DNA of 64,000 bases from Eleginops maclovinus (lineage: Eukaryota; Chordata; Actinopteri; Perciformes; Eleginopidae): the NCBI RefSeq assembly GCF_036324505.1, contig NC_086350.1:19773032-19837031 (forward strand). Reading direction: 5' to 3'. The first letter of the stretch is position 1. Every line of letters starts with the position of its first letter. Shown here in pieces: positions 33,459 through 51,350 of this stretch. The notes beneath the pieces are model-generated. The model made no database searches. It saw only the letters and a list, made by a program, of their open reading frames with translations, and was not told where the DNA came from. A program made the translations under genes and the position numbers.

Positions 33459-36400
33459 TGTGTGTATTTGTGTGTATAAACACGTGTGTTTCAGCAGACA
33501 ATACCCATCATTCATCATTGACCTTCATAATGTGCGTGGTACAACGGGAGGAGGGGGGAGTCAATGAAAACAGCAAGGGCTCAAATGGATTGTGTGCATG
33601 CCAAATGTGTGTTTGTGTGTGAGAACATGCATTTTAAGGGACGTGGGTTTAATTAATGATGTGGGAGGCCCGGGGTTCTATGCTTATTGAGATGTGGTGG
33701 CTACTGGCGCAGAGCCATGCTGCTCTCCTCCACTCTCAGGCCAAGGAGAGAAGAAAGAGATGGATGGTGGAGGGAGAGTGGTAGGTGGAAGAGGAAGAGA
33801 AGGGGAGGTGGGGGGGGGTGCGAAGGCAGTGGGAAATGCCAGCTGCAGTGCTAAGAAGGTAGCGAAAAGTGTGAGGTGGGCAGAGTGACTGTGAGTGGGA
33901 GGAAGGTAGTGAGGCATAATGAAGGAAAGCACAGAGGAAAAAATATATGCACATATATTATTATTTTCTTACCTTAACGCTTGAAAAAGGAGTTTTAAAA
34001 AAGTAAAAATGTGCAATGCATTAAGATGAGGTTTAAAAGCAAACTGAATCAAATAACATTCAAGTCCTTTACGCTCAACATGAACTGAACTGAATGTGTT
34101 TCGTATTTTTCAAACACTTTGACATTGTTAAGAAAATGTGTTGACAGGTTGGATGTCAAAAAACATGATGTTCTCTGAATTCTGCAGAGCTGCACAGGAT
34201 AAAAGAGGCTATATCCAGGGGAAAGTTTTGAATATCGTTTAAACCAAATGAGTTGCTTTTGACCCAAGTAAATGTTAGATGTCAGGCTCCGGGTAGCACA
34301 ACTCCAAATGCATCTTAACGTTGCTCTGTGTCTGCTATTTATAATCGTTACAGACATATTTGATCGATTGAATCCTAATAATATGATATGTTTACCGCTT
34401 GTTCTACTGCAAAAAGTGACAAAAAAAAAGGAATGATGTGGCTTTGTGTTTGTTTTGTGCTTCATTATTTTTTTGTTGAGTTTTTTTTTTTAACAATACT
34501 GTTTGGGCTAAATGAAGCATATTATCTCAGCTAACTGTTCTAATTCCATAACATAATGTCAGTACAGTACAAACACAGCTGAATCATGTTTTTGATTTGA
34601 ACCCCCCATTTTAAGTATTTGTTAAAGTATTGTATTCTTAATACAGTTTAAAACCAGTGAAAAGGAAGTTCAGTTATAAAACACTTGAGTTAGGAGAAGA
34701 GAGATGCACAGGATAATGAATGAACCTAAAGCTAATTTTAAATAATTCATGAGACAGTTTCTCATTATTGTGCTCCTTATCATTTGATGAAAGGCAATTT
34801 GACTACCATCTTCATAAAACTGATAAGAATTATTTCTAAAGTGAACGGGGATCACAATAAGAATAGGTTTAATCCCTTTCCAGGAAATGCAAACTGTCCC
34901 AAACCTTTATATTATATATAAAATAATTATATTGTCCGAAAGCTTTAACATCATTTTCCAAATCTTCTCAGATAAGGAATTTATTTGTGTATCCTAAAAA
35001 TTATTGATCTGAAGTTGTACCTCCAGACTGTGAGGATATCTGTATGTCAGGCATGTTAGAGCTTCAGTGTCGCCCAACTGTAAAGATGAGATTTTGATTC
35101 TGGAAGATATTAGGTGGACAAAACCACCACCCTGGCCGTCCTTCATGATGTTTTTCATTACTTTTGAATCTGAATACCAACAAAGGGAGTTTAAACTCAA
35201 TTCAGAGTGTGTGCACGTGTGTGTGTATGGAGATATTGTTGAAGTTGATATTCACAGTGTGTGAGGACAGATTGATCAGCGGTTGCAAAGCGAGGAAGGG
35301 CTTATCTGCCACCATGCAGCGTCGTATGCATTAAGTGTTTGATTGCGTTTCTCATAGCAAGCCGTGTGTGTGTGTGAGCTAGTGTCTCTGCATACATTCC
35401 TCTGCTTCCTCATGTGTGTGAGATGTGCATACTCTGTGCTCTAACCTGATGTAAAATAAGTCTGGATTTGTGGGCTGTCTTTTTCAAAGTGTACCTGCAT
35501 GACAGTAATTCCTGTATGAATATATAAGCCTGCGCACTTGCTTCAAATTGCGAACTGTATAGAGAATACCAAAGCAGGTCCATTACTCACCGTCTGAAAT
35601 CCAATACTTCCCCATGGAAACATAAGCCATCTTGCCGATAATAATCAATCATTATGTTGGCTCATAAGAGGAATCATTTGCTTACATAATATTTAATTTC
35701 CTGGTAAAATAGTGTATTTACACTGGCAGCCATTGACGGAGAAGCCTGAGTGTTTCTGTAATTTAACAATATATTTCTGTGCTGTTCATGACACAACATA
35801 TGTGTTTCCTATATTACCCAATCGAGGCTGAACATTGTTATATGATATTGTAATGTTCTGTCATTTATTCTCAACAGTCCCAATGATCAAACAATAATCC
35901 TGTAACGTTTTCAACACAATTAGCACCAATTAAGCTGAAAGCTGACGGGTGTAAACATTACAATGAGTTCATTACAGCGTTTCGATTCAAAACCTGACCT
36001 AGCCCTTTTAGCAAGACTGAAAAAAGCATGCTTTAAAATGTCTTAAACTTCACAGATTTTAGGTTCATTTAGTCATTATGCAACACAGGATTGTACAACC
36101 AAATGCATTTGTAGTTTATTCCATCATGCTAGACAAGAAAAAACATAACATAAGAAAACTGAACAAAGAGTAATGTGTTCCTGTTGTGCATTTTTATAAT
36201 GTGTGCCCAGAGGAATGTGAACAGAAGCGACATATCTGTTAAATTCTCTGGGAGGATAAATCATCTTAAACCGAGCATTTTTTTACTTTAGGAAAACAAA
36301 TAGCAACAGGTGTTTGTGAACTCAAGGCAGTCAGTCAGTGAGTCAGATTACATTAACATTTTGAAACACAACATGACAGTAAACATGTGTAACAGCTAGG

Positions 36401-39231
36401 GAAGGCTTGTTGTCTCTTTCATCACTTTTTGTTTAAAAAACACTCACAATTGTTGTTAATGCATTCGAGGGAACTTCAGCTGGCTAACAATGGCAAAACA
36501 CGCATGTTTGATAATATGTGGTGACAACATGATGATATTTAACTGTAACTGGTCCCTAAAATTATTATCTATTTCGAGATGTTTTACATTTTACAACTGT
36601 TTATTTCTACTCTTTTATTTCTACTTATGTGCAATGCCTTGTTTTTTATGCTGCTGCAACAAAAACATTTCCCAATTTGGGATCATAAAGTACATCGTAC
36701 ATCAACGTTTGTTATTTTTGTTTAGGTTTTAGTGCATTGAGATATTAAAATGACTACTAGCTTTGTAAATTACTATAAACAAAGTGAATCCATCCATTTT
36801 GGCAGTACCTCTGCAACGTACTGGACGGCGCCCTGTGACACATCAGTGGCCTTTATTTAAATGAAAATCTTCAAGATTATTACTTTCAACCGGAATGTCT
36901 CGTTTCTTATTTGTACATCTGATGAATATGTGACAGCATGCAACAACAACTTTTGCTGTTAAGAAACCCTTTTAATTAATAATAGTTATAACAATTAAAG
37001 ATTGATTATATTTTTTAAAAACTCTTCCAACACTAACAGTTACAAGCCCATCTCAATGAAACAAAAGTGCTGCATGTCATGTCTGAACTTACCAGGAAAT
37101 GAAATGACTAGTCACACCTTGAATGTTTCCTTTAATCCAATCTATTACATTCTCCTCTTGCTTATTAAAGGCAGACTTGAAACTGTAGCTGTCATGGGTC
37201 CTTTACGTGTGTGTGGGGGGGTGAGTGACTGCAGGCTGTCTGACCTTAGAACAGCAGTACTGACCTGTCTGTGGTAATGGCTCTGCAGTAAATGAACAGA
37301 CAGAAAGTGAGTATACAGTTATTTCCTGCATGTGGTTCACTCACACACTCACAGTCCACGGGGACATGCAGGCAGCACACATACCGCTGCTGATGGTGAC
37401 GTCTGGATGTAGTTATTGACTTTTCTCGGCCTTCCGGTCATTAATTAATGTGTTGTTTAGTGAGGCCTGCTGCATGGACTGCTGTGTCTGCTGTGAGCAG
37501 GTCGTTTCATGTAACCGCTGGTAGGATTTCATTTTAAAGGGCATCCATGTCCGGTTGTAAAGGGTTAACAATAAAGCGTGTGTTGGTTCATTATAAAGAC
37601 AATTACCAGCCCTGTGCTGAACTTCCAGATGTGATGAGTAAAAAGTGAGATGAAAAGGCAGAGAAAGGAGATCAGTAAGCATAGATGGTTGAACAAATGG
37701 AGGATGAAGGGGAAAATAGGACACAAAGAAAGGGTGGAAATATAGATGGTAGAAGGGGAAGAGGTCAGGAATGTGATGGCTGCCAGTCTGAATTAGGAAA
37801 GACGGAGTAAAGGTCCTTGACATTATTTCCAGGCGACCATCCGAAGTGTGTGTGCATTGTGTTCAACAAAAACATGTTCTTCACACAACTTGTGAAAGCA
37901 ACACTATCACTGTAACACTTGTTGGTGCCTTAGGGTAATTTTCTCAGACAATATGATGACAAGTGAGTGCTTTTTCTCACCATGTCAACACTTCAGCTAC
38001 TCCAGACAACCACAGCAGAGATCTGTTGTGTCTCTGTAGTCTGTGGTAGTCTTCTTCAGCTGTGACAATATAGGAAGAAGATACAAATAGCAATATATCT
38101 ACTGTGTCTATTTATGCAAAGATTCTGTTGCTCACCTAAAACAATTTCCACATTAATTGTTTCTTTTTATTTTGCATTATGTCTTAAGTTATTCTTCTAT
38201 TGACTCGTGACATTTTCTGGGGCACTTGCAATCAGCTCTAAAAAAAAAATGCAATGTCATCCAGCTGTAAAACAAAAAGAAAGAAGCTAGTTCCTCAAAT
38301 CAATACATTTTGGAGTCTTTCACAAGAGCTGTATATTTTATCCTTGAACTTGAATCAGACTTAAGGCTTGAGGCTGGAACTTGATTGCTGTGCTCTGAGA
38401 ATTGACTAACTAGACCTGACTGCATGTGTCTGGTTTTGAGAACATGCATTCCTAGGCAATGAAGAAAACAAAGAGAAGCTCTTGGTTGAAGTTGTTCTCA
38501 AATGCAGCATATCTTGATGCTAATGCTGCCATGGCAACATACCTACTTAACGTTTTGACAAGGACATTAATCGAGTAAAATGTTTATTCACTGATTGATC
38601 AATCTTTCCTTCAGAAAATAAAACATTAAAGTTAAAGTGGTGAATAATTCAGTCTTTTAATCATTATAAGGATGTATTGCTGCATGGATTATCGTAATTC
38701 AATTATTTTTCATGTCAAACTGATGGTAATAAAATAAGCTGGGAGATCAACCATGTTACAGTTAATTCAGAGGGGAGCATGAATGTATACATTAGATTTA
38801 ATGGCAATCCATTCAACATTTATGAAGTTATTTTAACAAAAATAAAAAAATGGTTGCACTAGAGAAAGAGTCAGCAAGCACCAAACTCTCTGGGCTCATC
38901 GACTGGGGACCATGAATATTAATACTACATTTCAAAGAAATAAACAGCTGCTTATATTTTAGTCTGGACCAAACAACAGACGGAATTAAATGATTTGAAC
39001 TTTATATAATCCAATTACTAACACATATTTAAGTGATAAAGGTTTTTTTAAAGAACATTTTTAATGATATGAAAAATCTAAAAACCTTTACTTCAGTCTT
39101 CTACTTCATAACATACATAAATTATTCATCATGTCCACCTTCAGACGCCTTGCCTTTTATCCCCCTCCCCTCTCTTCCTGTAGGGTTGATTTTATGTCAC
39201 ACTCAGCACCTATATCCGCTATAGCCACCAC

Positions 39232-39257
39232 CAGCAGCAGCAGCAGCAGCAGCAGCA
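39232..39257. repeat. short CAG trinucleotide repeat
   Basis: About eight CAG units after caccac, in sequence with no coding support. Confidence 0.9.
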
Positions 39258-39527
39258 GGGACAGCCGATGAGTACGGCCATTGGCTTCTTCCCCTGTCAC
39301 TGGCCCTCCCCTCACCCAACACAATGGGACTGATTGTCCATGCGACACCACACTCACACACTGAGGGGGCTTTACTCTTGGGCAGCAGCTCCCCCACCAT
39401 ATGTCCCATCTCCGCTGGAATGTGATTATCTTCACTTGCCGTAGAGAGGAATGAGGAAAGGATAAAAAGAAGAAGGAAAGCATCTGAGGTTGGGAGTGAA
39501 AGGGCGAGTCTGTCACTGAGCGTGCAA

Positions 39528-39904
<377 letters not shown>

Positions 39905-40190
39905 GTTAGTGCCTATCTGTATTTTAGACCCCATTAACCAAAGCACACCAAAGAGTCATCCATCGAATGCACAATGCAGACGTTGGGCGTTAGGTTAACA
40001 GAGCTAAGACACCAAATGTGGGTGGTTTGTGACCACAGACACTGAAAAAGCCAGATCTCTGCTTCACACAGACACACATTGCCTGCTGAGGCTGATGGTT
40101 AGCAAAGACGGGAGCACACATCACAAAAGATAAACCCTGGCTCTCACCACAGGATGTTTCTCTCCCGGGTGCTGAAGCTAAGTGTGGCAG

Positions 40191-40316
<126 letters not shown>

Positions 40317-40423
40317 GAGTGTGCTGTGGGTCCTCTAAGCAGTGGGAGCTGTATTGGCTGGCTATTAATTTGCTTTAAGGCGTTGTTTACCCAGACTCTC
40401 AGCTGCAGGCTGTCTCAAGATAT

Positions 40424-40530
<107 letters not shown>

Positions 40531-40634
40531 CTTGTGCCCACAGACAAGACTACTGCTGATTTCAGTTAACTCTGTTTGCCATGATTGGTGTAATCGCCCT
40601 CGGCTGTCCATTTTGAGCTGTGGGAAAATATGCA

Positions 40635-40763
<129 letters not shown>

Positions 40764-41416
40764 ATGTGTGTGTACATTGTGGATGCTGTGTGCAAACAAA
40801 ACTATGATTTGAAGTCACCTTGTCATTACAGCTGTAATACGATCTCCTTATGATGACTGCTTGTAGTTGCTGTCCTGATTCCTGAGAAGTAGCTGCTTGA
40901 ATAGTGTTCATAAAATAACACATTGTTGCAGTAAAATACTTTATTATTAGCAGATAATATGCCTTATGCTTCTTTACAATTTTAGCTCAATCTCCCCCAC
41001 TTCAATTCCCCCACTGTGTGCACATGCTGCAGCTCATTTGACTAGCTCTATCTGCAGTTGAAACCATTAACTTTATCTGCAGCAATATATTTTCTGTAGT
41101 GCCTTCTGCGCTCTCTGAGCTTCCTATACAGGCAGGCAGGGCGCCAGATTCTGCTGTAGGCTATGTGCTGCGATGGAGGCAACCAGTTACCGGTCTTTAT
41201 ACTAAAAAAGGCTCCTCGCTGCGGTCTTTGTGAGAGGTCCCGCTGATGGACTTCCTGTTGGATCAAGCAAGACCCGGCAATGAATCCAAAAGTCTCAGGT
41301 AGAAACAAAGAAGAGGATTAGGAGAATATGCTTGTGTGGGTCAGGAAAAATGGTTAAGGGAGATTTTGACTTGGCTTTTGGTAACACCGCTCAGAAGTAA
41401 GGGAACCTATCATAAA

Positions 41417-41495
41417 GGCAGTCCCACAGTGCAAACATAAACAAGAACATTTTTATATTATATGTTCTTGTTTATGTTTGCACTGTGGGACTGCC
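41417..41495. repeat. perfect 34-base inverted repeat with 11-base loop
   Basis: The left arm 41417-41450 (GGCAGTCCCACAGTGCAAAC and on) is the exact reverse complement of 41462-41495. The loop is ttttatattat. The right arm runs on into an L2-like LINE tail. Confidence 0.95.
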
Positions 41496-41576
41496 AGAAA
41501 CGGTATTTAAATTGTCTGTATGTATAACACATGTGGAAACTTTGACAATAAAGTGGACTTTGACTTTGAAGACAGC
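41462..41576 (+). mobile_element. L2-like LINE 3' tail fragment
   Basis: Contains the typical tail words TTTGCACTGTGGGACTG, GACAATAAAGTGGACT and a terminal repeat of GACTTT, as in fish L2 elements. Only about 115 bases remain. Confidence 0.6.
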
Positions 41577-41671
41577 AGGGGCCAAGTACATGATGGGACC
41601 AAAAATGGGATTAAAAACAAGCAGCATGTTTCTAAAGAAAAGTTAGAATGAGGAAGGAATGCTAGCAGTCC

Positions 41672-41940
41672 AGCAGTGGCTCAGTAAGTAGGGGCTTGGA
41701 CTGGGAATCGTAGGGTCGCCGGTTCAAGTCCCCGAACAGACTTGAAAATATGGAAGGTGGACTGCTACTTGGAGAGGTCCCAGTTCACCTCCTAGGCCCT
41801 GCTGTGGTGCCCTTGAGCAAGGCACCGGACACCTCCAATCCCCCCCTCCCCATTGCTCCCCGGGCGCTGCACAATAGCTGCCCACTGCTCCTAGTACTAA
41901 GATGGGTTAAGATGACATCTGTATGAATACTAATAAGGAC
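41672..41940 (+). mobile_element. tRNA-derived SINE
   Basis: The head has an A-box-like part (AGTGGCTCAGTAAGTAGGGG) and a B box GGTTCAAGTCC at 41721-41731, followed by a body with CCTTGAGCAAGGCACC and CTCCCCGGGCGCTGCAC. The same order is seen in reverse at 26985-27411, where the tail is longer. The RNA polymerase III promoter boxes are visible; activity is not implied. Confidence 0.85.
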
Positions 41941-44900
41941 CTACACTCTCTGTCATTTATTGAGAACCATCACTTCCTCACAATGCATTTTTTTAGCACA
42001 TTTGCGTGAGCATGTCTGCAAGCATTGTATGTTTGGATATGAATCCCACCTGCCCAGAATCTGACTATGCAGTACTCTTGTCAGCAGCTGCAGCTTAATC
42101 TTCGTGGGATTCATTTTCCTCACCTTCCATGCTTGTTTTCCCTTCACTAATTGGATTGTTGTTTAACGCTCTTGTTTCTCTAAATGAAGAAGTAAAAACG
42201 GTTTCCGTTTTTGGCAGCCTATGATCTTGTCGATTTAGTCATCTCTGTGTTCACAACATGTGTTGTTTCTTTTTCCTCACCTTTCCTGCCTGCTATCTCT
42301 CCTTTGCATTATGTTTGTTTGTTTATTGCTCTTTAAATGGAGAAGTGAAAAAGTTTCTGTTTTTTGCCTGCATATGATCTTGACACCGTTTGACATTGAA
42401 CCCCTCCAGAAGGTGTCAGATTAAATGCTGTGTGACTGCGGGTGTGAATTTGGTTGTACAGAAATGCTGAGAAGATTTATTTTAAATCATGGCCACAGAA
42501 ATGAGGAAGAGAGGACATCGTATCAGTCCAAGCATGCACAGTTAAAGCGGAAGTTTGCTTCTCGTTAAATGTTAACGTTAGTTTCTCTTTTCCTCTCTGT
42601 GCCTCATTAGAGCCCCAAACTTGGCTGTGGGCTGGCCTGCAGGCTTGCTTTCCGGATTGCAGGGTTTTTCTGTGCATTCCAGCTCCGGCTGAGAATATGG
42701 GCCCCAGTGCCTCCAGTCAGAGGGGCTCATTCATACCGAGCACAATGATCCTGTTTGAGCCACAATTTTTTACCCACGCTGTTTGATTGGCATTATATTC
42801 AGCTCAGCCTCTATTTACTTCATCCATAATGCATTGAGTCAAATCTGTTTAGCCTTAATGAATCTCTGTTGCTGTTTCCTATATTCTTTGGAATCAATAA
42901 TGAGAGATAAACAAAGAGACGTTCAAGACGGATCAAGATGAATAATTCTTCAGAAGTATTCTTATGATGAGTTCATTCATTAATTGACTGTTTGCTAAGC
43001 ACTGGATCCAATCATTACTATTGTGTTGGCTATCATGCTTTTCATTCTAGGCAGATGTACCAGTCAAAATGAATAAACATTATTCACAAAAAAATGTGTT
43101 CCTGAGTTCAGGTGAAGTTAGATCAAAGCCTTTCTAGCTATCATCTATGGTCCTAGCAGATGATAACAGATACACAACCCTTGTGGACAATGTTTTAATG
43201 TTTAAAGCAGACTCGTTTCAAAACAAGAACTCTGTAAAAGTGACTAGAGCATAAGAAGGATTGATGCTAAAGCTATAAGACCCAGGCAAAGTGTCAGTAT
43301 CCTAAGCAGCTGATGATCCATGCAGAGGACAAGAATGGACAGAAAAAGCAGTGTGGATCTACTTAGTGTCAGTATGTCACTAGAAAATCTAAGACTTTCT
43401 ATTCTGCTTGAATGCTTGACATACTTTGACAAGCAACGAAAGATTGAGTCTCTCTTGTTAGCATTTTTGTTAAAATTACATTTTAATGCTACAAAAGGCT
43501 TCTGTGATGATGACTGTCACCAATGTGAATGGTGAATATACTGTGTCTCTCATTACAAGTTTTGCTATTGACGTTGCTGAATGTTTATATTCCCAACAGA
43601 GTTCCTAATGTTAAACAACAATATAACTACACAGAGGATGTGCAGTGGTGACCTAAGCTTTTATTTTTTTAACCTTACAAAGTAAGAAATGCTTTTTCAT
43701 TGTTAATACTAGCGAATTAGCAACATTTGCAAGTGTTGCCGCTTACGTTAGAGCAACTAAATCAACCCTTTCTTAGTTTTGGACACCATACCATACAAAC
43801 CTGTATAATTAAGACAAAAAGCATTTGTGTAATTGTCAAAGCTTCCCAAATTGGCAATGTGCACCCCTAACTGCGCTGCCAAGAAAATTCTATCTTGGTA
43901 TTCCTAATCTAATTGCACATTAAAATGAGGTAGTATTTGTATAATCCTGCAGAATTGGCCTTCCTTTATGTTAACAAGTAATTTTGCCAAAAAAGTCAAA
44001 TTCTACTTGATAATTTCTCTTAGAGCTACACACATTATTATAGAGTTTGTAGTAAATGTATTGGATGTATAGGGGGTGTCGGCCCCAGACTATTTGCCTC
44101 TGTATCTCAACTGTCAAGACCTGTGAATCGCAGTCAGACATATTATTTTTCATTTGTCATTTGCCATTGTTCTGCCTACTGTGTTATTGGCATAAAGGCA
44201 ACATTTATAGTTTTCCACATGTGTAAATCTGTTATGTCATAACCGCATTATTTCCTATGAATTGGACCTTGAAACAGGACGGATAGCAGTTGCAAATGAT
44301 GTGCAATAGATTGTGCTTTCAGCAGCCAAAATCCATTCTTTGTGAATTCACCCCAGAGCATTGTTCAGACGACAGCTCCATGTACACCGCTTCAACATGT
44401 GCAGAAATCCATAGCTTGACAGCCGTGCTGTGCCAAGTAACGTGTGTTAAGCTATGATTGGACAATTGATGGGTTTAACAAAAAGACAGTTAGGTGAAAG
44501 TTCTGAAACATAATCATCAATGTTTTGCTGTGTTTTTAAGGAAAACTGTAAAATATTTTTGCCACTTTCATCCGTGCAAACCATTCAGAGTCACTGCATA
44601 ACAGTTACAAATCAGCTTCTAAAATGTTGTTGACAACATATCTGTCTATCACGACCTTTACAAATGCCATGTGCTGTCAGTCAAGTGCACAAGGCTTCTG
44701 TTGTAGCTCTATGCCTCTAAGTCTATGAATAATATCAAGTGCATTTTGTTGTTTTCATCATCAAACAAAATTATAGCCAGCATCAGATGAGCAACAACCA
44801 CTCACTCATCAGATCCCGATTGTGAGAACTTCTCATGGGGTTATTTTTGGAAATGCAGCTATATTTAAGTTCAGGAATTCATTTACTTTGCTAGACTGAT

Positions 44901-46658
44901 GGGAATTTGAATGGTTATTTTCTACAAACATGATGCTTAAAATGGGTTGCATTGAATGGAAACTAGATTGCCATTTAATACCCTCTGGGCAAAAGTTCTC
45001 TGAATAATGTAAATATGAGAGTGCAGCTGGTGTGCTTGAGTTTAGTCTAGTTTTAAACACACAGCAAGAGTAATGGTCTTTCATGTTGAATATACGTCAC
45101 TTCCACATATGTGCACTCGATCTGTGCGACATTTCAAATCCATTTGGTTCAGTATTTTCATGAAAGAGCACGCTGTGAATAAACACTGTTGTTCATTTAT
45201 GAACAGACCGGCCGGCTGGGGCTCAGTCAGACGTGCTGATTGGATGGACGGGATATTGATTGACACATTTGTGTGCTCCAGCCAGCAGCTGTGATCTATT
45301 ATCCAAGAGAGACAGCCAGGTCATGGGCGGGGTTTGAGGAGGAGATTGGGGGAAAGGAAGGTGATAAAGAAAGAAAAGAAGCACAGTGAAAGGGGGAAGT
45401 AAGAGAGATAAACGAGGAAAGAATGACTGTTGATGTTATCGCATTTTATAACTCCAACATTGATCCTTTTCATAGTACCCAATGATCACAGAGTCTCCTA
45501 TCTCTACACTACTGTTTGGATCTCAATTATTCTTTCTTTCTGCTACTTACTCTGTTTTTTGTACACATTCATTCAAGGTATTGTACCTGCTGTTGTACCC
45601 TAACTTCTTTACCTTTTCCAGTCGTGATCATCAATTCTGGAGGGTCATTATCGCTGCAGTGACAACCATATATCTTTCCTTCTTTACATCTATGTCTTGC
45701 TTTGTTTATGTGTTATCTGAAGTAAGGACAGGAAGTATTTAACAGAGGGGTTTGCTGTTCAGGTTCAGGATCACAGTATGCCCACTTGGCCTGTCCCTCA
45801 TTAGACATGGGCCAGAGAGCATGTTCAGATCATGCTGAAAGCTTATCTTTCCATGCTGGGGCAAGTGACTGGAGCATGCTGGGAATCAGAAAGTGGATGG
45901 ACATTTTCTAGACATGATGTATGAATTTGATGAGACACATGTTGAAGTTAGTGGACTGTAAGAAAAAACATAGAGCTAAATGTGTCGCTGAAAAGGAAGA
46001 CTTTCTTGACAGGTACATTTAAGAAGGTAGAGGCACAGGCTGCTAGTCAAATGTAACTCTTCAGCTCAAACAGAAGATCAGTAGTGATTTTCAACCCTTA
46101 AGGCTTCTGAGTACTTGCTACAAGGTATAGGTAAATCTATTGAAGTACAAACTATAAAGTAGTAATTATCCCTATTATATAAACAGTGGCTTTGTGCCGT
46201 TGTTTATACCAATGCTAAGGCTATCGCTACAATGCTGTTTCAATGATTCAGCAAATGTAGATTCTGCCACTTATTCTGCATGTTAATTTATTCAGGCATG
46301 TTAGGGCGACTGATTGACAAGTCATTTTACTTGTACTTAAATGTGCTGTAAAGACTGCTAAATTATCTTTTTTATCCATATAAGAGTGAAGCTCAGAACT
46401 GAACAGTAGTTTCAGAGTAAACTACATCATGTCCATGTTCGCTCAGTTTACTGAAGATAGGGTCTCATCTGGTTGCATTGACCACATAAAGGCTTTACAA
46501 GGCCTTTTAATTTTCACTCTATTATGTTTGTGGCAGAACACCATCGCTCTTAGGTAATTGTCCATTACCCAGGGACACAAGAAAAGGGAGACAGGCGCAT
46601 CTGCTCTCATTCAATAGCCAATCTCTCCTGTGTCAAGAATGAAAACCTCAGACATGTG

Positions 46659-46659
<1 letters not shown>
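41941..46659. other. intron or intergenic, no feature seen
   Basis: About 4.7 kb of AT-rich sequence with no supported exon or repeat family. Confidence 0.5.

Positions 46660-46728
<69 letters not shown>
46660..46728. repeat. (CA)n microsatellite
   Basis: About 68 bases of CA repeats. Confidence 0.97.
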
Positions 46729-46729
<1 letters not shown>

Positions 46730-47925
46730 TATCTTCCATGAACCTCCGTATGATTAAAGGGGCGTGACTCCGCATATTAATACATTCTGTGCGTTCCATT
46801 ATTTATGAGTTACATCTGAATGGTAGTTATCTCCATCTAGGGCAGCCATGCAAATGATGCTGAGGTTACTTTGCATTCTTGCGTCCTTATGGGCAGAATG
46901 AGTCTTTTTTAATGTTTAATATATTATCTGGTTCATCATATCATTATAGGATGATAACTGCTGCAGACTCCCCTCTGTGATTTAGGTTTTTATATTTCAG
47001 AATCTCATTCATTGCTGCAAAAAAAAACTGGACTGTTTGGCAGGACTGCAGATAGCTAAATATTAACTGTGATGGCTAGTTAATACTCATAATTTTCACT
47101 TCCCTATCCTCACCCCTCCTTCCGCCGCCTTTCCTTACCAGTGATTTAAAGTGTTCCCCCTCCCCACCACTCTTTTGGTCTCTCTCCCCCTCCCACTATC
47201 TCCTCCCACTCTGGGGGCGACTTTGTCCTTGACTGCTGGCTAACCCACCAAAATCATTATTATGGAAATGGTTAAAAGGGGCACCTTATTGGACGCCTTC
47301 TTCCTCCTCCCCTTCCTCCTAGTCTCTCCCACACATGGTGACTGGTGTTTAGGAAACCGGTTTGTACAGTGACATAGCAAGTACTCCCAGGGTTTGATGG
47401 GTAAATACAGACATGAAGTAACCAGGTGCAGGGGAACCTGTCTTTTGAAGAAACGGCTGAAGCTTCCTTATCGATGTTCTGATAAAATAGAGTTTAAAGG
47501 ACATTCTGAGATGGATAAACATCGTGTGGGATACAGGACGGGGAAAACCCAGCTGTACTGGAGAGGAGTGCTTCCAGGTAACTTGGGACGTTATTTTTAT
47601 TTGCTTTTTACCCAAAAAAAGAGAACATCAGGAAAGTACAGTTGGTTTTGGTTCCAGTAATGAGTTGTTTGTGAACCCTTGAGAAAAGAACTGGAAGAAG
47701 TCTGTCTTTAAAGCAGAAACCAACATACAGGTGCTGCCAGACGAGTGGATCAATCTGCGTGGGTGCAGTCACCTTAAATAAAATATTTCAAGCATGCAGA
47801 TTTTCTGTCGTGGGGAAACTATGTTCATAACTATTCACGAGTTATAGAAAGGTGAATAAAAGTAAAGGTTGTATTTCCGATACGTTGATTTCAGCATCCG
47901 GTTCATAATCATTTGGTGCTCTTTA

Positions 47926-47928
<3 letters not shown>

Positions 47929-48007
<79 letters not shown>
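47929..48007. repeat. (TG)n microsatellite
   Basis: About 79 bases of TG repeats. Confidence 0.97.
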
Positions 48008-48008
<1 letters not shown>

Positions 48009-48574
48009 AACAGGACGATGTGAAGGGTCAATCATAACCCATTATCATCATAATAAGGAAGCTTGATGTCTTTTGATAGATAGGTACAAGGGACGGATTG
48101 GAATGTAGTGTTTCAGGATATGGTTACAATGCTATTAAGTCTTAATCTTTATGAGTTCAAAGATATATTCTGGTATAATTTAGATTACTTGTGTTTCTTT
48201 TGTGTTTTTTAGAAACTAAAGGTGTAAAGGGTAATGTAATTAACTCATAGATATCATCATGGCACTTCCTCAGTTTATAAAATGCTGTGTTTGAACATGC
48301 GGATAACTCACATTGTATAATTGTATAGACGCTCAAGTGAACACATTTTTGGACTTAAATCTGGTTTTGACAGAGCAGTGTTAAAAAAGTATTATTATTA
48401 TTCATTGTGTTAACAAACAAAGGTCTATGCTTTTGAACAGAGAATTTAGATGTTTTAAATAAATCCCTTTCTATATATTCCAAAAATACTATGAACAGCA
48501 ATGAGTGTATATCTTTTGGGGGAATAAAGTGTTATATTAAGGACACTATGAATGATAATTATGTAAATTAAGTG

Positions 48575-48665
48575 AAAACTAATGCACTTTATTACTCTTT
48601 GCACTTTCTGGTTGGATGCAAACTGTATTTCATTGTACTCAATGACAATAAAGTTGAATCTAATA
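48575..48665 (+). mobile_element. L2-like LINE 3' tail fragment
   Basis: CTTTGCACTTTCTGGTTGG, then TTCATTGTACTCAATGACAA and TAAAGTTGAATCTAAT is the usual end of fish L2 copies. Confidence 0.55.
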
Positions 48666-51156
<2,491 letters not shown>

Positions 51157-51243
51157 AACAGCAGGCAGGCCTGAGGAGTCCAGATGGTGGGTGGAGAAAG
51201 CCCTCCTTTAATCCCTGAGCCAGGATATTATACCCCCCTTCAC

Positions 51244-51350
<107 letters not shown>

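Noticed and set aside
33735..33910. Purine-rich tract considered as a coding exon
   Set aside because: Low-complexity GGA-rich sequence whose open frames on both strands look compositional.
34049..34465. 138-codon minus-strand frame
   Set aside because: AT-rich chance frame without supporting signals.
37413..37823. 136-codon minus-strand frame
   Set aside because: No recognisable motif or splice sites, and the composition is like that of the surrounding intron.
41721..41731. B box GGTTCAAGTCC considered as part of a tRNA gene
   Set aside because: The surrounding sequence does not fold as a tRNA cloverleaf and matches a second copy with a SINE body, so it is a tRNA-derived SINE.
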